A stretch of DNA of 64,000 nt from assembly GCF_005924265.1 (NCBI RefSeq), contig NZ_VCLB01000010.1, positions 124,001-188,000 on the forward strand, given 5' to 3'. Position 1 is the stretch's first letter. Each line of letters opens with the position of its first letter. This DNA is from Martelella lutilitoris (GTDB lineage Bacteria > Pseudomonadota > Alphaproteobacteria > Rhizobiales > Rhizobiaceae). The translations under genes and the position numbers were made by a program. Under the pieces are notes generated by a model. The model worked only from the letters and a program-made list of their open reading frames with translations. It was not told the DNA's origin and searched no databases. Positions 11,441 to 20,826 of the stretch are shown here, piece after piece.

Positions 11441-11716
11441 TCAGGACACAGTGCGCAGGATGAGGCCTGCCAGCGCATAGACGCCGGCAAGGCTTGCCGC
11501 AAAGAAGGCGAGGCTGCCGACAATCGTCAGCCACAGGGCCCAGTTTGTGCCCTTTCCGCGCGCGTGCTTTGAAAGATAGATGATCCTGGCATCGTCCGCG
11601 TCCCGGCTGGCCATCGCGCGCAGGCGGTGTGCGAAGACGAACTCCGGCTCCTCGAACGCATCGGCCGTCGCTGTTGTCACTGCGGAATTCCGGCGGCTGG
11701 AGATGTATCGTCTCAC
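11441..11716 (-). CDS. Small membrane protein of unknown function
   Basis: A 91-residue protein with a charged N-terminal half and one C-terminal transmembrane segment (WLTIVGSLAFFAASLAGVYA). I do not recognise a family. The GTG at 11716 is preferred because AAGGGAG lies 7 nt upstream; an in-frame ATG at 11776 would add 20 residues. It stands alone between the TPR lipoprotein gene (convergent) and yacG. Confidence 0.65.
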   Translation of the reverse strand: MRRYISSRRNSAVTTATADAFEEPEFVFAHRLRAMASRDADDARIIYLSKHARGKGTNWALWLTIVGSLAFFAASLAGVYALAGLILRTVS

Positions 11717-11890
11717 TGCCTTGCTCCCTTGTATGTCCCGTTTCCGCCCGAAGGGCGAAAACCTCCCAGCCAACAAGTATAGAGCAGTTCGTTCAAAAAA
11801 CGATTATAAATTGCAATCTCAGGTGCAGAAAAACGGCGAAATCCACCGGAAAACGCAGAATTTCCAAGGTTGCGCTACCAAAAGTTGTTT

Positions 11891-12091
11891 CTATTGTTCC
11901 TCGCCGCCCGGCTTCGACTCATCCTCTGCAACAGGAATGGCGTAGGAGCCTGTCAGCCAACGGGAAAGGTCGATCTGTCGGCAACGGTCGCTGCAGAAGG
12001 GGTAGTTCTCGCGCGTCGAGGGGCGCCCGCATTCGGGGCACTTGCGGGGTTTTCTCAAAGGCTCAACGCGGGTGTCGCTGTCATTGCCCAT
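11891..12091 (-). CDS. yacG: DNA gyrase inhibitor YacG (zinc-binding)
   Basis: A 66-residue protein with the zinc site CPECGRP...FCSDRCRQIDL characteristic of YacG, which inhibits DNA gyrase in E. coli. The ATG at 12091 lies inside the maf gene, giving an 11-bp overlap and likely translational coupling. It is the last gene of the infA-maf-yacG group. Confidence 0.9.
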   Translation of the reverse strand: MGNDSDTRVEPLRKPRKCPECGRPSTRENYPFCSDRCRQIDLSRWLTGSYAIPVAEDESKPGGEEQ

Positions 12092-12713
12092 CTTTGCTCC
12101 ATTCTTGGCAAATGTCATAGCCGCGGCCGGAAAGTAGCGTCTGTGTTTCGTAGAGCGGCAGGCCGACCACGGCGGAGTAAGAGCCGATAAGGCGCGCGAT
12201 GAAGGCGGCTGCGCGGCCCTGGACGGCATAGGCGCCCGCCTTGCCGTGCCATTCGCCGGACGCGAGATAAGCCTCGATCTCTTTCTTGGAGAGATGTTTG
12301 AAGGTAACGCGCGTCTCGACAACGCGCAGGCTTTCCTCAGCCTCCCCGGCAATCCTGACGCAAAGGCCGGTGAAAACCCGATGATTGCGACCGGAAAGGA
12401 GCGAAAGGCAGGACATGGCCTCGTCTTCGCTTGAAGCCTTGGGCAGGATGCGCCTGCCGACGGCGACCACCGTATCGGCGGCCAGAATGGCCGCGCCGCG
12501 CCAGGCCGCATCGTCGTCGAGCATCCCGGCCACCACGCCGGCCTTGCCGCAGGCAAGCCGTCCGGTCAGAAGCCGCGGCGTCTCTTTTGCCAGCGGGGTT
12601 TCGTCGATATCGGCGGGCAGGATGCGGTCGGGCTTAACGCCGATCTGGGCCAGAAGGTCCACACGGCGCGGCGAGGCCGATGCCAGGACAAGTTTTGTCT
12701 TTGCCACGGTCAA
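12081..12713 (-). CDS. maf: Maf-like nucleotide pyrophosphatase
   Basis: Maf/Ham1-like pyrophosphatase that hydrolyses non-canonical nucleoside triphosphates. KLVLASASPRRVDLL is the family N-terminal motif, and ILAADTVV carries the catalytic Asp. No ATG is available near the N-terminus. TTG at 12713 gives MTVAKTKLVLASASPRR and follows GGGAACGGG; GTG at 12707 and TTG at 12743 are alternatives. It lies just after infA and overlaps yacG. Confidence 0.9.
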   Translation of the reverse strand: MTVAKTKLVLASASPRRVDLLAQIGVKPDRILPADIDETPLAKETPRLLTGRLACGKAGVVAGMLDDDAAWRGAAILAADTVVAVGRRILPKASSEDEAMSCLSLLSGRNHRVFTGLCVRIAGEAEESLRVVETRVTFKHLSKKEIEAYLASGEWHGKAGAYAVQGRAAAFIARLIGSYSAVVGLPLYETQTLLSGRGYDICQEWSKDGQ

Positions 12714-12749
12714 ACCCGTTCCCGAACGCTTGAGAGAAGGCAAGCGCGT

Positions 12750-12968
12750 CTACTTGAAGCGATAGGTGATCCGGCCCTTGGTCAGGTCGTAAGGGGTCAT
12801 TTCCACAAGCACCTTGTCGCCGGCGAGAACGCGGATACGGTTCTTGCGCATGCGGCCGGCGGTGTGGGCGATGATCTCGTGGTCGTTTTCAAGCTTCACC
12901 CGGAATGTCGCATTCGGCAGAAGCTCGACGACGACGCCCGGAAATTCCAGTACTTCTTCTTTAGCCAT
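12750..12968 (-). CDS. infA: Translation initiation factor IF-1
   Basis: 72 residues starting [19 protein letters not shown] and ending GRITYRFK, the full length and sequence pattern of bacterial IF-1, an S1/OB-fold protein that occupies the ribosomal A site during initiation. In many rhizobia a low-molecular-weight tyrosine phosphatase gene sits between infA and the UPF0262 gene. Here the 255-bp gap upstream of infA has no such gene. Confidence 0.97.
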   Translation of the reverse strand: MAKEEVLEFPGVVVELLPNATFRVKLENDHEIIAHTAGRMRKNRIRVLAGDKVLVEMTPYDLTKGRITYRFK

Positions 12969-13223
12969 TTATGTCGTTTCTTTTCTTTCCTGCATCCGGG
13001 ACCTGCCCGAACGCTTCAATCCCCGCCCGGCCGATTGCCGGCATGACAGACGGGGACACTGTTGCTTCAATGATCTGCAGCGTATCGGCTGCGCTTGAAA
13101 TCAGACGCGCGGCGCTGCTGAATTGCGGCGAAACCTACACAATAGTTCAACGTTTGTGAACCATGTTTGCTCCCGCCGTCGTTTTTTGTTCACGCGAGGT
13201 CGAAGCCCCTCAGCGAGAGTGTC

Positions 13224-13697
13224 TCAGCCGCGCCAGTAGAGCACGCAGAACAGCGTGAACAGACGCCGCGCGGTATCGAAATCGAGCTCGATCTTGCCTT
13301 TGAGGCGGTCCTGAAGGGTCTGCGAGCCTTCATTGTGTATCCCGCGCCGGCCCATGTCGATCGCTTCGATCTTGCTCGGGCTCGCCGTCTTGATCGCCTC
13401 GTAATAGCTCTCGCAGATCATGAAATAGTCCTTCACGATCCGTCTGAACGGGGTCAGCGACAGGATGTGAGTCGCGACCTTTTCGCCGTTTTCGAGTGTG
13501 ATGTCGAAGATCAACCGTTTCTCGATGATCGAGAGCGTCAGCTTGTAGGGTCCGCCGTCATGTCCGACCGGGTGGAAATAGTTCTCCTCGAGCAGGTCGA
13601 AGATGGCGACGGCGCGCTCATGCTCGACATCGGGCGAAGCGCGGCCGATGCTCTCGTCGAGAACAACGTCACTCAGCCTGTATTCGCCCGTCGTCAT
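13224..13697 (-). CDS. UPF0262 family protein
   Basis: A 157-residue protein starting [17 protein letters not shown], recognisable as UPF0262, a family restricted largely to alphaproteobacteria and nearly always next to hisD. Its function is unknown. The ATG at 13697 is 2 bp after the hisD stop, so the genes are co-transcribed. No membrane segment or signal is visible. Confidence 0.88.
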   Translation of the reverse strand: MTTGEYRLSDVVLDESIGRASPDVEHERAVAIFDLLEENYFHPVGHDGGPYKLTLSIIEKRLIFDITLENGEKVATHILSLTPFRRIVKDYFMICESYYEAIKTASPSKIEAIDMGRRGIHNEGSQTLQDRLKGKIELDFDTARRLFTLFCVLYWRG

Positions 13698-13699
13698 GT

Positions 13700-15004
13700 C
13701 TATTCCTTGCGATTGAGGCGGATGGCAACCGATCGTGCATGCGCGCCCAGACCCTCGCATTCTGCAAGCTCAATGGCCGCCGGCGCAAGCCTATTCAGCT
13801 GTTCGGGCCCCAGACGAAGGATGGATGTGCGTTTCATGAAATCGAGAACGCCGAGGCCCGAGGAAAACCGGGCCGAACGGGCGGTCGGCAGAACGTGGTT
13901 GGAGCCACCCACATAGTCGCCGATTGCCTCGGGCGTATAGTGCCCGGCAAAGATCGCGCCGGCATTGCGTACTTTCGGGATCAGCGCTTCGGGATCACCG
14001 ACCGCAAGCTCCAGGTGTTCCGGCGCCACGCGGTTGGCGAGCGAAAGCGCGGTATCGAGATCAGAAACACAGATGATCGCGCCATAATCGCGCCAGCTTG
14101 CGCCGGCGATCTCGCCGCGCGGCAGGGTCTTCAACTGCCGCTCGACCGCCTGCTCGACAGCCTCGCCGAGCGCCTTGTCGGTGGTGATCAGGATCGACTG
14201 GGCGGCCGTGTCATGTTCGGCCTGGGCCAGAAGGTCGGCGGCGATCCAGTCCGGATTGTTGTCGCCGTCGGCGATCACCAGCACTTCCGAGGGGCCGGCG
14301 ATCATGTCGATGCCGACCGTGCCGAAGACGGCGCGCTTGGCGGCCGCGACCCAGGCATTACCGGGGCCGACGATCTTGGAGACCGGGGCGATCGTTTCCG
14401 TACCGTAGGCGAGGGCGGCCACCGCCTGGGCACCGCCGATCCGGTAGATCTCGGTGATGCCGGCGATCTTCGCCGCGGCGAGGACCGCCGGATTGATCTT
14501 GCCCTTCATCGCCGGCACGACCATGACAACGCGTTCGACGCCGGCGACCTTGGCCGGCACGGCATTCATCAGCACCGAGCTCGGATAGCTCGCCGTGCCG
14601 CCTGGCACGTAGAGCCCGACCGCCTCGACGGCCGTCCAGCGATGGCCGAGCGTGACGCCGATCTCGTCCTCATAGGAATCATCCGGTGGGAGCTGGCGGG
14701 CATGGTGCTTGCGGATCCGCTCCTCGGCCAGCGTCAGCGCGTCGATGACCTTCGGGTCGACTGCGGCGATTGCGGCCTCCAGCTCTTTCGCGCCAACCTT
14801 CATCGGCGTTGCGGGATCGGAAAAGTCGACGCCGTCGAACCGCGCAGAATAGGCGGCAAGCGCGGCATCGCCGTTTGCCCGCACTTCGGCGAGAATTTCA
14901 TCGACGGTATCGCCGACATCCTTGGAAACCTCGCGCTTCATCGACAAGAGCGCCGCAAAGGCGGTTTCAAAATCGTCGGCGGCTGTATCGAGCCAGATGG
15001 CCAT
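13700..15004 (-). CDS. hisD: Histidinol dehydrogenase
   Basis: 434 residues catalysing the last two steps of histidine synthesis (L-histidinol to histidine, NAD+ and Zn2+). Family motifs visible include [55 protein letters not shown] and APEHLEL. The ATG at 15004 is preceded by GTGAGG; a TTG five codons upstream is less likely. It lies between the DUF2948 and UPF0262 genes, the usual rhizobial order. Confidence 0.96.
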   Translation of the reverse strand: MAIWLDTAADDFETAFAALLSMKREVSKDVGDTVDEILAEVRANGDAALAAYSARFDGVDFSDPATPMKVGAKELEAAIAAVDPKVIDALTLAEERIRKHHARQLPPDDSYEDEIGVTLGHRWTAVEAVGLYVPGGTASYPSSVLMNAVPAKVAGVERVVMVVPAMKGKINPAVLAAAKIAGITEIYRIGGAQAVAALAYGTETIAPVSKIVGPGNAWVAAAKRAVFGTVGIDMIAGPSEVLVIADGDNNPDWIAADLLAQAEHDTAAQSILITTDKALGEAVEQAVERQLKTLPRGEIAGASWRDYGAIICVSDLDTALSLANRVAPEHLELAVGDPEALIPKVRNAGAIFAGHYTPEAIGDYVGGSNHVLPTARSARFSSGLGVLDFMKRTSILRLGPEQLNRLAPAAIELAECEGLGAHARSVAIRLNRKE

Positions 15005-15059
15005 GCTTGCCTCACTCAATCAGATAGGAATTCATTCCAGACAAAAAACAGACATTGTC

Positions 15060-15500
15060 TCAGCGCGGATGATGCGGCTTGCCGCGCGCTTCCCAGCTTG
15101 CCGAAAGATCGGCCAGCAGCACTTCGATGCATTCCACATCCGCAACGATCTCGCCGCCGCCCGAAAGGGTGATGACCAGAGAGCCTTCCGGCCCTTCGCC
15201 GGTTTTTTCGAATGTCATCGAAAGCAGGTTGGAGACTTCGTCCTCGGCCTTGCGGTCAAGCCCGATGCTGCGTACGGCGGTGACCCGCTTGAACACGAGC
15301 GCCGCGCGCCGCCGTTCCGGCTTCGTGAAGAAGCCGCGCTTCTTCTCCCAGACGAAACGGTTGCACAGAAGCTGAAACTGGCCCGCAACCCTGGAGAAGG
15401 TCACGTCCTTCGACAAAAACACGGCATCCTGGACATGCGCCGAGATGATGGCGAGGTCTTCTTCATCCAGCGCCATGAGTTTCAGCTGATCGGTGGACAT
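15060..15500 (-). CDS. DUF2948 family protein
   Basis: A 146-residue alphaproteobacterial protein, MSTDQLKLMALDEEDLAIIS, matching the DUF2948 family that sits between murA and hisD in rhizobia. Function unknown. The ATG at 15500 follows GGGAAA; upstream in-frame codons extend towards murA but lack support. Its stop is about 55 bp before hisD. Confidence 0.85.
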   Translation of the reverse strand: MSTDQLKLMALDEEDLAIISAHVQDAVFLSKDVTFSRVAGQFQLLCNRFVWEKKRGFFTKPERRRAALVFKRVTAVRSIGLDRKAEDEVSNLLSMTFEKTGEGPEGSLVITLSGGGEIVADVECIEVLLADLSASWEARGKPHHPR

Positions 15501-15618
15501 GACAAATTTCCCGGCGGGTTCGAGGTTTTTTACCGAGATAAGGCGATAGAAGCCGTTGCGCAACCATTGGCCCGCCGGGAATGCCCGTGTCGACAGGAAA
15601 ATGATGCCGCGAACGGCC

Positions 15619-16911
15619 TCAGTCGCTGATCCGATCGACGACCGCGCCGCAGCGCGTGAGCTTTTCTTCCAGCCGCTCGAAGCCGCGATCAAGGTGATAG
15701 ACGCGCGACACGGTCGTCTCGCCCCTGGCCGCAAGGCCGGCGATGACAAGCGAGACCGAGGCGCGCAGGTCGGTCGCCATCACAGGCGCGCCGTGCAGCT
15801 CCTTCACGCCCCTGATGGTCGCCGTCTGGCCGGATAGCGAGATGTCGGCGCCAAGACGGGCAAGCTCCTGCACATGCATGAAGCGGTTCTCGAAGATCGT
15901 CTCGACGATGCGCGACGTGCCCTTGGCCCGCGTCATCAGGCCCATGAACTGCGCCTGCAAATCGGTCGGGAAGCCCGGATAGGGTTTGGTGGTGATATCG
16001 ACCGGGCGTATATCGTCGCCATGGCCGATGACGTGGATGCCGGTTTCCGTCGGAGTGATCTCGGCGCCGGCGGCCCGGATCGCCTCGATGGCGGAGCTCA
16101 AAAGCGCGGCATCGGTGTTTTCCAGCGTGACCTCGCCGCCGGCCATGGCGACGGCCATGGCATAGGTTCCGGTCTCGATCCGGTCCGGAAGCACGGTGTG
16201 GCGTGCGCCGGAAAGCGAGGTGACACCGTCAATGGTGATTGTCGGCGTGCCGGCGCCTTCGATCCTCGCGCCCATCGCCTTCAGGCAATTGGCGAGATCG
16301 ACAACTTCCGGCTCGCGCGCGGCGTTCTCCAGCACGGTCGTGCCATTGGCAAGCGTTGCCGCCATCATCAGCGTGTGGGTGGCGCCGACGGAGACCTTCG
16401 GGAATACATAATGGCGGCCGACGAGACCGCCCTTCGGCGCCTTGGCCTCGACATAGCCCTGCTCGATCTCGATTTCCGCGCCGAGCGCCTTCAACCCGTC
16501 GATGAAGAGGTCAACGGGGCGGGTGCCGATGGCGCAGCCGCCCGGCAGAGAGACCCGGGCAATGCCCTCGCGCGCCAGAAGCGGACCGATGACCCAGAAG
16601 GACGCGCGCATCTTGCGCACGAGGTCATAGGAGGCCGTGGTGTCGGTGATCGTCGGGCAGTTGAAATGGATGGTGCGCGCATAGCCGTCCTGCTGGCGCT
16701 CACGCCGACCATTGACGGAAATATCGACGCCGTGATTGCCGAGAATGCGCATCAAAAGCTCGACATCGGCCAGATGCGGCACGTTCTCGAGCGTCAGCGT
16801 GTCGCTGGTCAGAAGCGAGGCGATGATCAGGGGAAGCGCCGCATTCTTCGCGCCGGAAATGGGAATGACGCCCTTCAGGGGATTGCCGCCGACGACTCTG
16901 ATTTGATCCAT
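15619..16911 (-). CDS. murA: UDP-N-acetylglucosamine 1-carboxyvinyltransferase MurA
   Basis: Transfers enolpyruvate from PEP to UDP-GlcNAc, the first committed step of peptidoglycan synthesis. 430 residues, beginning [20 protein letters not shown]. The catalytic, fosfomycin-reactive Cys is at residue 126 in [22 protein letters not shown] near the N-terminus supplies substrate-binding residues. It heads the minus-strand murA-DUF2948-hisD-UPF0262 group; 118 bp separate it from the DUF2948 start. Confidence 0.96.
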   Translation of the reverse strand: MDQIRVVGGNPLKGVIPISGAKNAALPLIIASLLTSDTLTLENVPHLADVELLMRILGNHGVDISVNGRRERQQDGYARTIHFNCPTITDTTASYDLVRKMRASFWVIGPLLAREGIARVSLPGGCAIGTRPVDLFIDGLKALGAEIEIEQGYVEAKAPKGGLVGRHYVFPKVSVGATHTLMMAATLANGTTVLENAAREPEVVDLANCLKAMGARIEGAGTPTITIDGVTSLSGARHTVLPDRIETGTYAMAVAMAGGEVTLENTDAALLSSAIEAIRAAGAEITPTETGIHVIGHGDDIRPVDITTKPYPGFPTDLQAQFMGLMTRAKGTSRIVETIFENRFMHVQELARLGADISLSGQTATIRGVKELHGAPVMATDLRASVSLVIAGLAARGETTVSRVYHLDRGFERLEEKLTRCGAVVDRISD

Positions 16912-17091
16912 TCCACATTTTCCGGGAAAACCCGGCCTCTTCTTGAAAGCTTAGGCGCGTCTAAACGAAACGTCGGCCATGATCAATCGCAATGGTTGAC
17001 AAGTCGTTGAACCGCTCCGGTCAAAGCAGCGAAAAATGGCATGTCTATGTTCCGGGACGCTAAAATACCGGCAGTCCAGCGGTCGCTGTTG

Positions 17092-17271
17092 TCAGCCCTC
17101 GTCCTTCTGACGGGAGGCGGGGAGGCCATCAGTCTCGTCGGCGGCGCCCTTGCGCCGTGCGCGCGACTGCTGTTTGCGCCGCATCAGGTTCTCGCGCAGT
17201 TTCTCGGCCGCGCGCTCCCGGCGCTGCGCCGCGGCGTCCGGTTTTTTCTTCTGTGGATCGGCATTGTCCAT
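17092..17271 (-). CDS. Small highly charged protein upstream of murA
   Basis: A 59-residue Arg/Lys-rich protein (MDNADPQKKKPD... RRKGAADETDG) with no hydrophobic segment. Similar short charged proteins occupy this place in rhizobial genomes, but I know of no function. The ATG at 17271 is preceded by GAAGGTGG. The stop is 180 bp before the murA start. Confidence 0.65.
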   Translation of the reverse strand: MDNADPQKKKPDAAAQRRERAAEKLRENLMRRKQQSRARRKGAADETDGLPASRQKDEG

Positions 17272-17423
17272 CTCGCCACCTTCTCGCAAAGCCTGGTTTC
17301 CGCCGAAATGCGGATAAGAGAAAAGAAATGTGTTTCCCGTCTTGCACTTGAAGCGGAGCTATGGCAATAGGCCGCTTGCCTGCACCAAACAGTGCCGGGC
17401 ACGCTTCGCAAGGCCGAAGTCGG

Positions 17424-17498
17424 GCTGCTATAGCTCAGGGGTAGAGCACTCCCTTGGTAAGGGAGAGGCCGAGAGTTCAAATCTCTCTAGCAGCACCA
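17424..17498 (+). tRNA. tRNA-Thr (anticodon GGT)
   Basis: Acceptor GCTGCTA pairs with TAGCAGC. The anticodon arm is CTCCC-TTGGTAA-GGGAG (anticodon GGT), the T arm is GAGAG-TTCAAAT-CTCTC, and CCA is encoded at 17496-17498. It reads ACC/ACU threonine codons. Its last 47 bp are repeated at 34884-34930, so it is the attachment site of the integrated element and stays functional at the left junction. Confidence 0.97.
17452..17498 (+). repeat. attL: 47-bp direct repeat (3' part of tRNA-Thr)
   Basis: Identical to 34884-34930, from CCTTGGTAAGG in the anticodon arm through AGCAGCACCA. The sequences diverge immediately on both sides. Confidence 0.95.
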
Positions 17499-17790
17499 CT
17501 TATCTCACTGAAAAAAAACAGTTTTATCGGCACCCCATTCCCTGCTTCCCGGCAGGTAAAAGCAGAACAAACCATGATTTCCCGTCTAGATCCGGGGAAA
17601 ATCCGGGAAGTTCGTTCTCGTGCCGTTCTGGTGCAGAAAAGCAAATCGCCGCCCCGATAGCCCTCGGAAGCGGCGACAATTGCATAGCAAAGCACACCAG
17701 TTTTGCTGATTCACAGTACCAGACTGCGAATCCCTACACAATCGAAAATGCCGCAAAGTGCGCGCCTGCCTTCATTTTTGGAGGGGTATA
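17499..17790. other. Element left-end non-coding region
   Basis: 292 bp between the tRNA and the first element gene. I find no convincing ORF, terminator or repeat. Confidence 0.5.
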
Positions 17791-18552
17791 ATGTCGCAAA
17801 GCTTTGCCCCTTCGGCTGCGCTCTTGCGCAGCACCCTTGTCGCGCGCCCATGGCACGGTGATGCTGAACTGGCACGCGCCTACGAGACCGGCCTTGCGCA
17901 TACGCAGAAGGCCGACACCAAGCCTCGCCAGACCATCGCCAACAAGTATTCCCGGTTCATCCAGTACGCCCGAAAGAAGGTCATTTCGCCGGATCGTGCC
18001 GCCTCACGCGCCCGTAAGCGCTCTTGGGCTGGCGCAAGCAGGCTTCCGAAAGAACTGCGTTCGGAGTTCACGGAAGGCGAACGCGCGGCGCTCAGTGTCG
18101 TGGCGGAAGAGGTTCTGAAGCATGGCCGCTGTGACCTGCCCCTCGACAAGATCGCTGCCCTTGCCGGTGTATCCCGCACAACATGCCAGAACGCCTTCAG
18201 GAAGGCCAAGGGCGGCCCGTCGCCTTGCATCGCCGTGGAAGAGCGTCCCCAGCGCGGGCGCAAGAGCCTGACCAACATCATTCGCATTGTCTCGCAGGAA
18301 TGGAAGCGTTGGCTGAAGAACCTTATAGGGTTCAAAAGGCTGAACCCCACGAAGAACAAAGATAATAAACCTACTCAGACTGCCCGTGCTGAAGGGCCTA
18401 GAAGGGCTTTTGAAGGGGAGAGGAGGCAAAGCCGGAGCGAAGCCGAAACGCCACCCACGGGGCAACGTCGGGCTGAAGGACGGGATTTAGCCGACAATGG
18501 CGCAAACCATGGCGAACCGCCCGCGAAAAGTCCGGGCCGGGGGGTGGTCTAG
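17791..18552 (+). CDS. Phage-borne helix-turn-helix protein, possible replication or regulatory role
   Basis: A 253-residue basic protein. A helix-turn-helix is evident at about residues 114-140 (DKIAALAGVSRTTCQNAF). An Arg/Lys-rich region and a probably disordered tail rich in Glu, Arg, Pro and Gly follow. The ATG at 17791 has GGAGGGG 5 nt upstream. From memory, similar proteins with an IGFK...PTKN segment occur in rhizobial prophages without a known role. It is the only non-structural gene at the left end, so replication initiation or left-end control are both possible. Confidence 0.6.
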   Translation: MSQSFAPSAALLRSTLVARPWHGDAELARAYETGLAHTQKADTKPRQTIANKYSRFIQYARKKVISPDRAASRARKRSWAGASRLPKELRSEFTEGERAALSVVAEEVLKHGRCDLPLDKIAALAGVSRTTCQNAFRKAKGGPSPCIAVEERPQRGRKSLTNIIRIVSQEWKRWLKNLIGFKRLNPTKNKDNKPTQTARAEGPRRAFEGERRQSRSEAETPPTGQRRAEGRDLADNGANHGEPPAKSPGRGVV

Positions 18553-18602
18553 AACTTTTGGGCAAAATCGGGGACCGGCGCGGGGAGATTTGCGCGAGAT
18601 TT

Positions 18603-18616
18603 TTCCTAATTAGGAA
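18603..18616. promoter_or_regulatory. 14-bp perfect palindrome before the portal gene
   Basis: TTCCTAATTAGGAA is self-complementary and lies in an AT-rich stretch in the 147-bp gap ahead of the structural operon. An operator or packaging-related site is possible; neither is shown. Confidence 0.4.
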
Positions 18617-18699
18617 GAAAAATCATTACGGAACAAAAGGTTAGGCGGAAATTGCCTGTCCGAAGTTGTCCAATTCTCAAAAAATGAAAGCTGGGGCAT

Positions 18700-19941
18700 A
18701 TGCTAAATATGCTTCAGTTCTTCAAAAAATCCGGGCGCGTGCGCGCCGATCAGAAGTCGCTAGGCGATCCCACGGAAGCGGAATATTCGCTGTTTACCGG
18801 AGGCGCTTTGCCCGGCTCGACGGTCTCGCTTGCGGTGGCGTTGACAGTGCCAGCGGTTCAATCGGCCATCCGGCTTGTTTCCGAAGCCTGCGCCACGCTC
18901 GATATTATCGTTGAACGGCGCGATGGTGAGAACTGGAAGGCTGATCCCAATCACCCGATTGCGGCTTTGCTGGAAAGCGGGCCGAATGATTGGACCTCGA
19001 CTTTCGAGTTGGTCCGCGATCTTGTCGCCACGGCGCTGACACATGATCGCGGCGGGGTAGCTTGGGTCAACCGGATTGACGGGGAAGCCCGCGAAATCAT
19101 CCGTTACGAACCGGCTCACGCGACGGTCGATTTCTCGACCGATGGACGACAGGAACCCAGCTTCAAAATCAATAACCGCGCCGAAGATGCCCGCAATATC
19201 GTGCATCTTCGCGGGCCGTTCGGGCGGTCCTGTCTGGCCCTTGCCGCCGACGCCATCGGCGCGGCGAAGGACATGGAAAGCCACGCCGGAAAGCTCTTCA
19301 AGAACGGCGCGCGGCCTGCCGGTGTCATTGAAATGGTCAAGGGCATTGGCGACGACGGCCTGAAGAAGATGGCTGCCGCTTGGCGCAAGGCCCACGAAGG
19401 GCCGGACAATGCCGGGCGCACCGCCATTCTTTGGGATGGCGCGACCTTCCGCCCGATCACGCTGACCTCGACCGATGCGCAGTTTCTCGAAAACCGAAAA
19501 TTCCAGATTGTCGAGATTGCGCGCGCTTTCCGCGTGCCGCCGTCGATGATCTACGACCTCGACCGGGCCACTTGGTCAAATTCCGAACAGATGGGCAAAG
19601 AGTTCCTGTCCTATACGCTGGAACCATGGCTGCGGGCGCTGGAAGGCGCGCTGCGGCGTTCGCTTTTTCTGCCGGAGGAACGCGGCCAGTACCGCATCCG
19701 CTTTGATCGCGATGACCTCACCCGCGCCGACCTGACAGACCGCGCGACCGCGATTAACGGTCTTATTGCTTCCCGCGTTCTCAATCCCAATGAGGGCCGC
19801 GCATGGCTCGACTTGCCGCCGCGCGAGGGCGGCGAGGAATACGCCAATCCGAACACTGGCAGCAATCAACCCGGCCTTGGCCACAATGGCGGGCCTGCGC
19901 TCGATGATCAGACAGAGGACCGCGCCAATGGACCTGAATGA
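18700..19941 (+). CDS. HK97-family phage portal protein
   Basis: 413 residues forming the dodecameric ring at the capsid vertex through which DNA enters and leaves. Typical features are the N-terminal ALTVPAVQSAIRLVSE segment, the central wing and clip region with LENRKFQIVEIARAFRVPP, and the WSNSEQM segment before the C-terminal crown. The last 14 bp overlap the next gene. It heads the structural operon, ahead of the terminase genes rather than behind them. Confidence 0.92.
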   Translation: MLNMLQFFKKSGRVRADQKSLGDPTEAEYSLFTGGALPGSTVSLAVALTVPAVQSAIRLVSEACATLDIIVERRDGENWKADPNHPIAALLESGPNDWTSTFELVRDLVATALTHDRGGVAWVNRIDGEAREIIRYEPAHATVDFSTDGRQEPSFKINNRAEDARNIVHLRGPFGRSCLALAADAIGAAKDMESHAGKLFKNGARPAGVIEMVKGIGDDGLKKMAAAWRKAHEGPDNAGRTAILWDGATFRPITLTSTDAQFLENRKFQIVEIARAFRVPPSMIYDLDRATWSNSEQMGKEFLSYTLEPWLRALEGALRRSLFLPEERGQYRIRFDRDDLTRADLTDRATAINGLIASRVLNPNEGRAWLDLPPREGGEEYANPNTGSNQPGLGHNGGPALDDQTEDRANGPE

Positions 19942-20317
19942 CGTGCTTTCCAACGTGGCCGATCAGGATAAGGGCCGGATGCTGGAGATAGCCGACCCGT
20001 GGACGGGAAAGCCAACCGGGATGCGGTTCTGGATGGCAGGCCCGGACAGCGATACGCAGCGCCGGGCGCGCATTGCGATGATGGACGAACTTGCCGAAGC
20101 CGCCGACGAACAGGGCAGGGTATCGGCTGAGGCCCGCGAAAAGGCCCGCCTGAATATGCTGGCCCGTTGCGTTCTGCGCTGGGAAATCACCGAAGACGGC
20201 AAGTCCGTCGCGATGACGCACAAGGCGATTGTCCGCGTCTTCCGCGCCGGAACATGGATACAGGCACAGGCCGACGCCTTTGCCGGTGACCGTGCCAATT
20301 TCCGACCGGAGGCGTGA
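19928..20317 (+). CDS. Conserved phage protein between portal and protease, function unknown
   Basis: 129 residues, MDLNDVLSNVADQDKGRMLE, containing PWTGKPTGMRFWMAGPDSD and a helical middle. It overlaps the portal gene by 14 bp and the protease ribosome site. Its position suggests a head-morphogenesis accessory; no catalytic motif is visible. Confidence 0.65.
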   Translation: MDLNDVLSNVADQDKGRMLEIADPWTGKPTGMRFWMAGPDSDTQRRARIAMMDELAEAADEQGRVSAEAREKARLNMLARCVLRWEITEDGKSVAMTHKAIVRVFRAGTWIQAQADAFAGDRANFRPEA

Positions 20318-20319
20318 CC

Positions 20320-20826
20320 ATGGATCGCCTGTTCTTCGAAACCAAACTGGCCGCGCTCGATAACGGTATGATCGAAGGGACGGCATGGGCCTTCGGCTCG
20401 CCGGATCGTGTCGGCGACGTGATCCGCAAAGGCGCGTTTTCCGAAGCCTCGCTGCCCCTGCCGATGCTGTTTGCGCACGACTTCAACGATCCTATCGGCT
20501 CATGGAGTGAAGCGACGGAAGACGAACAAGGCCTGAAGGTCAAGGGCGCGCTTCTGGTCGATGAAGTCGCGCGCGCCCGCGAGGTCTATGCGCTTGTCAA
20601 ATCCGGGGCCGTCAAAGGGCTTTCGGTGGGCTTTGTTTCCCGCAAAGCCGTGCCGCGCCGTGGCGGCGGTCGCATGATCTCGCAACTCGAACTTCTCGAA
20701 ATCTCTCTGGTCACGGTCGCGATGCATCCCGGTGCGCGCGTCACCAGCGCGAAATCCGCAATCAAGGCCCTGTCGCTGGCAGAGGCCCTTAACCGCGCCT
20801 CGGCGCAATTGAAGAGGTCAGCATGA
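20320..20826 (+). CDS. HK97-family prohead protease
   Basis: 168 residues of the U35 serine protease family that cleaves the scaffold domain from the capsid protein during maturation. The catalytic His53 is in LFAHDFNDPIG and Ser102 in VKGLSVGF. The ATG at 20320 follows CGGAGG by 7 nt. The stop overlaps the capsid start. Confidence 0.9.
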   Translation: MDRLFFETKLAALDNGMIEGTAWAFGSPDRVGDVIRKGAFSEASLPLPMLFAHDFNDPIGSWSEATEDEQGLKVKGALLVDEVARAREVYALVKSGAVKGLSVGFVSRKAVPRRGGGRMISQLELLEISLVTVAMHPGARVTSAKSAIKALSLAEALNRASAQLKRSA

